Source: an uncultured Burkholderiales bacterium (GTDB lineage: Bacteria > Pseudomonadota > Gammaproteobacteria > Burkholderiales > Burkholderiaceae_C). From it: a DNA stretch of 48,097 nt. The stretch spans positions 1 through 48,097 of the forward strand of contig CADEDE010000011.1 in assembly GCA_902825995.1 (NCBI GenBank). The letters run 5' to 3'. Both the position numbers and the translations under genes were made by a program. Position 1 is the stretch's first letter, and every line of letters starts with the position of its first letter. A model generated the notes under the pieces. It ran no database searches and had not been told where the DNA came from. It was given only the letters and a program-made list of their open reading frames with translations. Shown here in pieces: positions 45,547-48,097 of the stretch.

Positions 45547-45590
45547 CGCCCAAAACAAAGAGCGCCGCGAGGCGCTCTTTGTTTTGGGCG
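45547..45590 (+). terminator. Bidirectional intrinsic terminator
   Basis: Perfect 20-bp stem (45547-45566 with 45571-45590) closed by a GCGA tetraloop. The outer stem contains AAAACAAAG on one arm and CTTTGTTTT on the other, so a U-rich stretch is transcribed in either direction. It separates the DUF2909 gene (plus) from ctaE (minus). Confidence 0.85.
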
Positions 45591-45605
45591 CGTGAAAGCG
45601 CCGCA

Positions 45606-46493
45606 TCACATCCAATAAACGACGATATACAGGCCCAGCCAGACCACATCGACGAAGTGCCAATACCAGGCCGCGCCCTCGAAACCGAAGTGGCGCTGCG
45701 GTGTGAAGTGGCCCTTCATGATGCGCAGCGTGATGAACAGCAACATCAGCATGCCGACAAAAACGTGAAAGCCGTGAAAACCGGTGAGCATGAAAAAAGT
45801 CGAGCCGAAGATGCCGCTGGACAGCTTCAGATTCAGGTCGCGGTAAGCGTGCGCATACTCGTAAGCCTGCACGCCGAGGAAGGTCGCGCCCAGGATCACG
45901 GTGATCCACATCCACAGGATCGTCTTGCCGCGCTGGCCGGCGATCAGCGCGTGGTGGGCGATCGTCAGCGTCACGCCCGAGCTCAGCAACAGCGCGGTGT
46001 TGACGGTCGGCAGCGGCCACGGGCCGACGGTCGTGAACGGCTCGACAGTACCGGCCGGTGAGGCGGTGATGCCCGGCCCGGCGCTCGGCCACACCGCCTT
46101 GAAATCCGGCCACAGGATCTGGTGGTCGAGGTTGCCTAGCATCGGCAATGCATGGGCGCGGGCCCAGTACAAGGCGCCGAAGAAGGCGGCGAAAAACATC
46201 ACCTCCGAGAAGATGAACCAGCTCATGCTCCAGCGGAACGAGGCGTCGATACGCTGGCCGTAGCGGCCGCCTTCGCTCTCGCCGATGGCGTCGCGGAACC
46301 ACTGGAACAGGACCACGGCCCACATCGCCAAGCCGAACAGCACGAACCATTTGGCCCAGTCGGCGCCATTGACCCACTGTCCGGCACCGAAGATGACCAG
46401 CAGCAGCGCCGTCGCCGTCAACGCCGGGTGGCGCGATGGCGCGGGTACGAAGTAATAGGGCGCGGCCCCGGAATGATGTGTCGCTGCGGACAT
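45606..46493 (-). CDS. ctaE: Cytochrome c oxidase subunit III
   Basis: 295-aa integral membrane subunit with seven helices. Typical stretches are APYYFVPAPSRHPALTATALLLVIFGAG, RWSMSWFIFSEVMFFAAFFGALYWAR with the conserved glutamate, NTALLLSSGVTLTIAHHAL, and FFMLTGFHGFHVFVGMLMLLFITLR ending EGAAWYWHFVDVVWLGLYIVVYW. Insertions in the loop after LGNLDHQILWPDFKAVW are usual for the proteobacterial form. Start at the ATG 46493 (MSAATHHSG). It lies about 50 nt after the DUF2970 gene. Confidence 0.97.
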   Translation of the reverse strand: MSAATHHSGAAPYYFVPAPSRHPALTATALLLVIFGAGQWVNGADWAKWFVLFGLAMWAVVLFQWFRDAIGESEGGRYGQRIDASFRWSMSWFIFSEVMFFAAFFGALYWARAHALPMLGNLDHQILWPDFKAVWPSAGPGITASPAGTVEPFTTVGPWPLPTVNTALLLSSGVTLTIAHHALIAGQRGKTILWMWITVILGATFLGVQAYEYAHAYRDLNLKLSSGIFGSTFFMLTGFHGFHVFVGMLMLLFITLRIMKGHFTPQRHFGFEGAAWYWHFVDVVWLGLYIVVYWM

Positions 46494-46546
46494 GATGTGT
46501 GCTCTCCTCGAACCTAGATCAAGAAAACGATTGTTCTCATCGCACG

Positions 46547-46756
46547 TCAGCCGGCCACGCCGCTGCCCACGACCCATTGCACCAAAATCACCAGCGCCAG
46601 CACGAACAGCGCCGCGGCCACGACGCCGGCCGCGACGACATGCACGGGATTGAGCTGGCGGACATCTTTTTCGTACTCGCTGGCTTGGCGTACGCCGAAA
46701 AACGACCAGGCCACGGCCTTGAATGTGCGCAGGATCGAGACGCGCTGATCGGTCAC
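46547..46756 (-). CDS. DUF2970 membrane protein
   Basis: 69-aa protein. The N-terminal half (ILRTFKAVAWSFFGVRQASEYEKDVRQLNPVHVV) is the DUF2970 motif and the C-terminal half is one transmembrane helix (AAGVVAAALFVLALVILVQWVV). Found between ctaG and ctaE in betaproteobacteria; function unknown but probably in oxidase assembly. The start is GTG at 46756, overlapping the ctaG stop (GTGA). The frame upstream of it is ctaG in another phase. Confidence 0.82.
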   Translation of the reverse strand: MTDQRVSILRTFKAVAWSFFGVRQASEYEKDVRQLNPVHVVAAGVVAAALFVLALVILVQWVVGSGVAG

Positions 46757-47355
46757 AGCGCGTTCCCCTGCGGCAGCGTGGCGGCCAGCTTGCCCTTGAC
46801 TTCGAAGAAGGTGTAGGACAGCGTGATCGTGCTCACGTCCTTGGGCAGCTTTGGGTCGATGACAAAAACCACCGGCCACTGCTTGCTTTGGCCCGGTGCC
46901 AGGGTGTATTCATTGAAGCAAAAACATTCGAGCTTATTGAAGTGCGCGGTGGCCTGCTTGGGGGCGTAGCTGGGGATCGCCTGCGCCGCCAGTGTGCGGC
47001 TCTGCACGTTGCGAAACTCGTACATCACCGTGGCCAGCTCACCCGGATGCACTTGCAGCGAGCGCTGTGCAGGCTTGAAATCGAACGGGCCGCGGGCGTT
47101 GGCATCGAACTCGACGGTGATCGTGCGCGAGCGATCGACCTGGGTGTTGCCGCTGTTGGCCGGTTTGCCGACGCCGGTAACCTGGCGCTCCGACAAGGAC
47201 AGCACATTGATGCCCAGCGCCTCGCAGATCGCCCTGTACAGCGGTACCAGCGCGTAGCCGAAGCCGAACATCAGCACGGCAATAAAGGCGAGCTTGCGCA
47301 GCAACACGCGGTTGTCGCGCTGCAAGGCTCGGTTGTTGGGCTGCGGGCCATTCAT
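46753..47355 (-). CDS. ctaG: Cytochrome c oxidase assembly protein CtaG (Cox11)
   Basis: 200-aa Cox11-family copper chaperone. One N-terminal helix (KLAFIAVLMFGFGYALVPLYRAICEALGIN) is followed by an immunoglobulin-like periplasmic domain. The copper-binding motif is LECFCFNEYTL, and the upstream TVEFDANARG and QVHPGELATVMYEFRN are conserved. It inserts CuB into subunit I. The ATG at 47355 lies 7 nt after the stop of the preceding 38-codon gene, and the stop overlaps the DUF2970 start. Confidence 0.95.
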   Translation of the reverse strand: MNGPQPNNRALQRDNRVLLRKLAFIAVLMFGFGYALVPLYRAICEALGINVLSLSERQVTGVGKPANSGNTQVDRSRTITVEFDANARGPFDFKPAQRSLQVHPGELATVMYEFRNVQSRTLAAQAIPSYAPKQATAHFNKLECFCFNEYTLAPGQSKQWPVVFVIDPKLPKDVSTITLSYTFFEVKGKLAATLPQGNAL

Positions 47356-47362
47356 GCCTAGT

Positions 47363-47479
47363 TCAACCGCCGATCAAGACGATCTTGAGCACGAAGCTGC
47401 CCGCGAACGCCAGCGCCAGCGCGGCCAGCGTCCAGCCCAGGCGGCGGTTGGCTTTGTGTTGCCGTTCGGTCACGGGCAT
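47363..47479 (-). CDS. Cytochrome oxidase small assembly protein
   Basis: A 38-aa reading frame between ctaD and ctaG, starting ATG at 47479: MPVTERQHKANRRLGWTLAA, then a single transmembrane helix LALAFAGSFVLKIVLIGG. It has a basic N-terminus and one helix, the shape of the small proteins annotated as cytochrome oxidase small assembly protein in this exact position in Burkholderiales. It is 4 nt from the ctaD stop and 7 nt before ctaG, so clearly in the operon. Confidence 0.78.
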   Translation of the reverse strand: MPVTERQHKANRRLGWTLAALALAFAGSFVLKIVLIGG

Positions 47480-47483
47480 CGCG

Positions 47484-48097
47484 TCAGCCGATCACCCGCG
47501 TGGCAGTCACGTCGAGCTTGGGCGGCGCCTCAAAGGTGTGGAAAGGTGCGGGCGAGGGGATTTCCCACTCCAGGCCCTCGGCGCCTTCCCAGGGCTTTTG
47601 TGGCGCCTTCTCGCCTTGGCCGCGCATCACCGGCACGACGACGAAGAAGAAGAAGAACACCTGCGTCAAACCGAAACCGAAGGCGCCGACCGACGCGATC
47701 GCATTGAAGTCGGCAAACTGCATCGGGTAGTCAGCATAGCGGCGTGGCATACCAGCAAGACCCAAGAAGTGCATCGGGAAAAAGGTGATGTTGAAGAAGA
47801 TCAATGACAGCCAGAAGTGCAGCTTGCCGCGGAATTCGTTGTACATCACGCCCGTCCACTTCGGCGACCAGTAGTAGAAGCCGGAGAAAAGCCCATACAG
47901 CGAGCCAGCGACGAGCACATAGTGGAAGTGCGCGACGACGTAGTAGGTGTCCTGCAACTGGATGTCGACTGGCGCCATCGCCAGGATCAGGCCGGTGAAG
48001 CCGCCCATCGTGAAGACGAAGAGGAAGCCGACCGCGAACAGCATCGGCGTCTCGAAGGTCATCGAGCCGCGCCACATCGTCGCGATCCAGTTGAAGA
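47484..48097 (-). CDS. ctaD: Cytochrome c oxidase subunit I, C-terminal part (runs off the right edge)
   Basis: The last 204 or so codons of an aa3-type subunit I; the gene continues beyond 48097. The frame is open to the edge and reads FNWIATMWRGSMTFETPMLFAVGFLFVFTMGGFTGLILA. Then VDIQLQDTYYVVAHFHYVL has the HxH pair that ligates heme a3 and heme a. GSLYGLFSGFYYWSPKWTGVMYNEF, MHFLGLAGMPRRYADYP and a hydrophilic tail (SPAPFHTFEAPPKLD) follow, all standard for proteobacterial CtaD. It heads the oxidase gene order seen here. Confidence 0.96.
   Translation of the reverse strand, partial: FNWIATMWRGSMTFETPMLFAVGFLFVFTMGGFTGLILAMAPVDIQLQDTYYVVAHFHYVLVAGSLYGLFSGFYYWSPKWTGVMYNEFRGKLHFWLSLIFFNITFFPMHFLGLAGMPRRYADYPMQFADFNAIASVGAFGFGLTQVFFFFFVVVPVMRGQGEKAPQKPWEGAEGLEWEIPSPAPFHTFEAPPKLDVTATRVIG

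Overview
The window is high-GC, densely packed bacterial chromosome. The organism is most probably a betaproteobacterium of the order Burkholderiales. The evidence is the cytochrome-oxidase assembly block (ctaD, a 38-codon assembly protein, ctaG, a DUF2970 gene, ctaE, a DUF2909 gene, SURF1, a SCO-like gene, ctaA, ctaB, sco), the zapA - 6S RNA - EVE-domain order, argB - 5'-nucleotidase - slmA, and a sigma-32 gene carrying a CIRCE-like operator. The genus cannot be named from the sequence alone. No phage, integrase, complete insertion sequence, CRISPR array, tRNA or rRNA was seen.

Layout. Positions 1-293 are an unassigned, comparatively AT-rich edge. From 294 to 4112 (minus) lies a vitamin B12 uptake operon, btuB-btuC-btuD, headed by a clear cobalamin riboswitch. 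From 4184 to 6196 (plus) come a ZapB-like small protein, zapA, the 6S RNA gene, an EVE-domain protein and a TauE/SafE permease. From 6216 to 11306 are housekeeping genes: a MutT-type Nudix hydrolase, a DUF815 ATPase, slmA, a HAD nucleotidase, argB, a secreted thermonuclease and a TPMT-like methyltransferase. An alpha/beta hydrolase, metY and a CBS-domain protein follow (11375-14024). Then comes a tetronate/threonate catabolic set, otnK-otnC-otnI (14072-16912).

From 16943 to 28189 (minus) eleven tightly coupled genes form a surface-glycan cluster. wlbA-wlbB-wlbC would make UDP-2,3-diacetamido-2,3-dideoxy-glucuronic acid. A Wzx-type flippase, an acyltransferase, two GT4 glycosyltransferases, a methyltransferase, a second DegT aminotransferase, a PglC-like initiating phosphosugar transferase and a WbpM/PglF-like 4,6-dehydratase follow. 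The set resembles the Bordetella wlb (band A) locus in composition. No polymerase gene is in the window.

From 28287 to 40965 are lysS, a frameshifted flavin-oxidase-like gene, dsbC, a ubiquinone-type hydroxylase, an AsmA-family protein, a MOSC protein, ychF, a large hybrid histidine kinase (MASE1-CHASE-PAS-HisKA-HATPase-REC) and rpoH. The CIRCE-like inverted repeat just upstream of rpoH would place the heat-shock sigma factor under HrcA repression. From 40978 to the right edge is the aa3-type cytochrome c oxidase assembly region. It covers copper delivery (Sco, CtaG, a second SCO-like protein), heme A synthesis (CtaB, CtaA), SURF1 and the structural subunits III and I; subunit I runs off the right edge.

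The strongest candidates for a second look are the CIRCE-rpoH arrangement, the wlb-like glycan cluster, the paired hairpins between the cobalamin riboswitch and btuB, the SCO-like gene with a CxxxC motif, and the hairpin-rich spacer upstream of ctaA. I found no convincing wholly new system. Most of the window is well-understood core genome.
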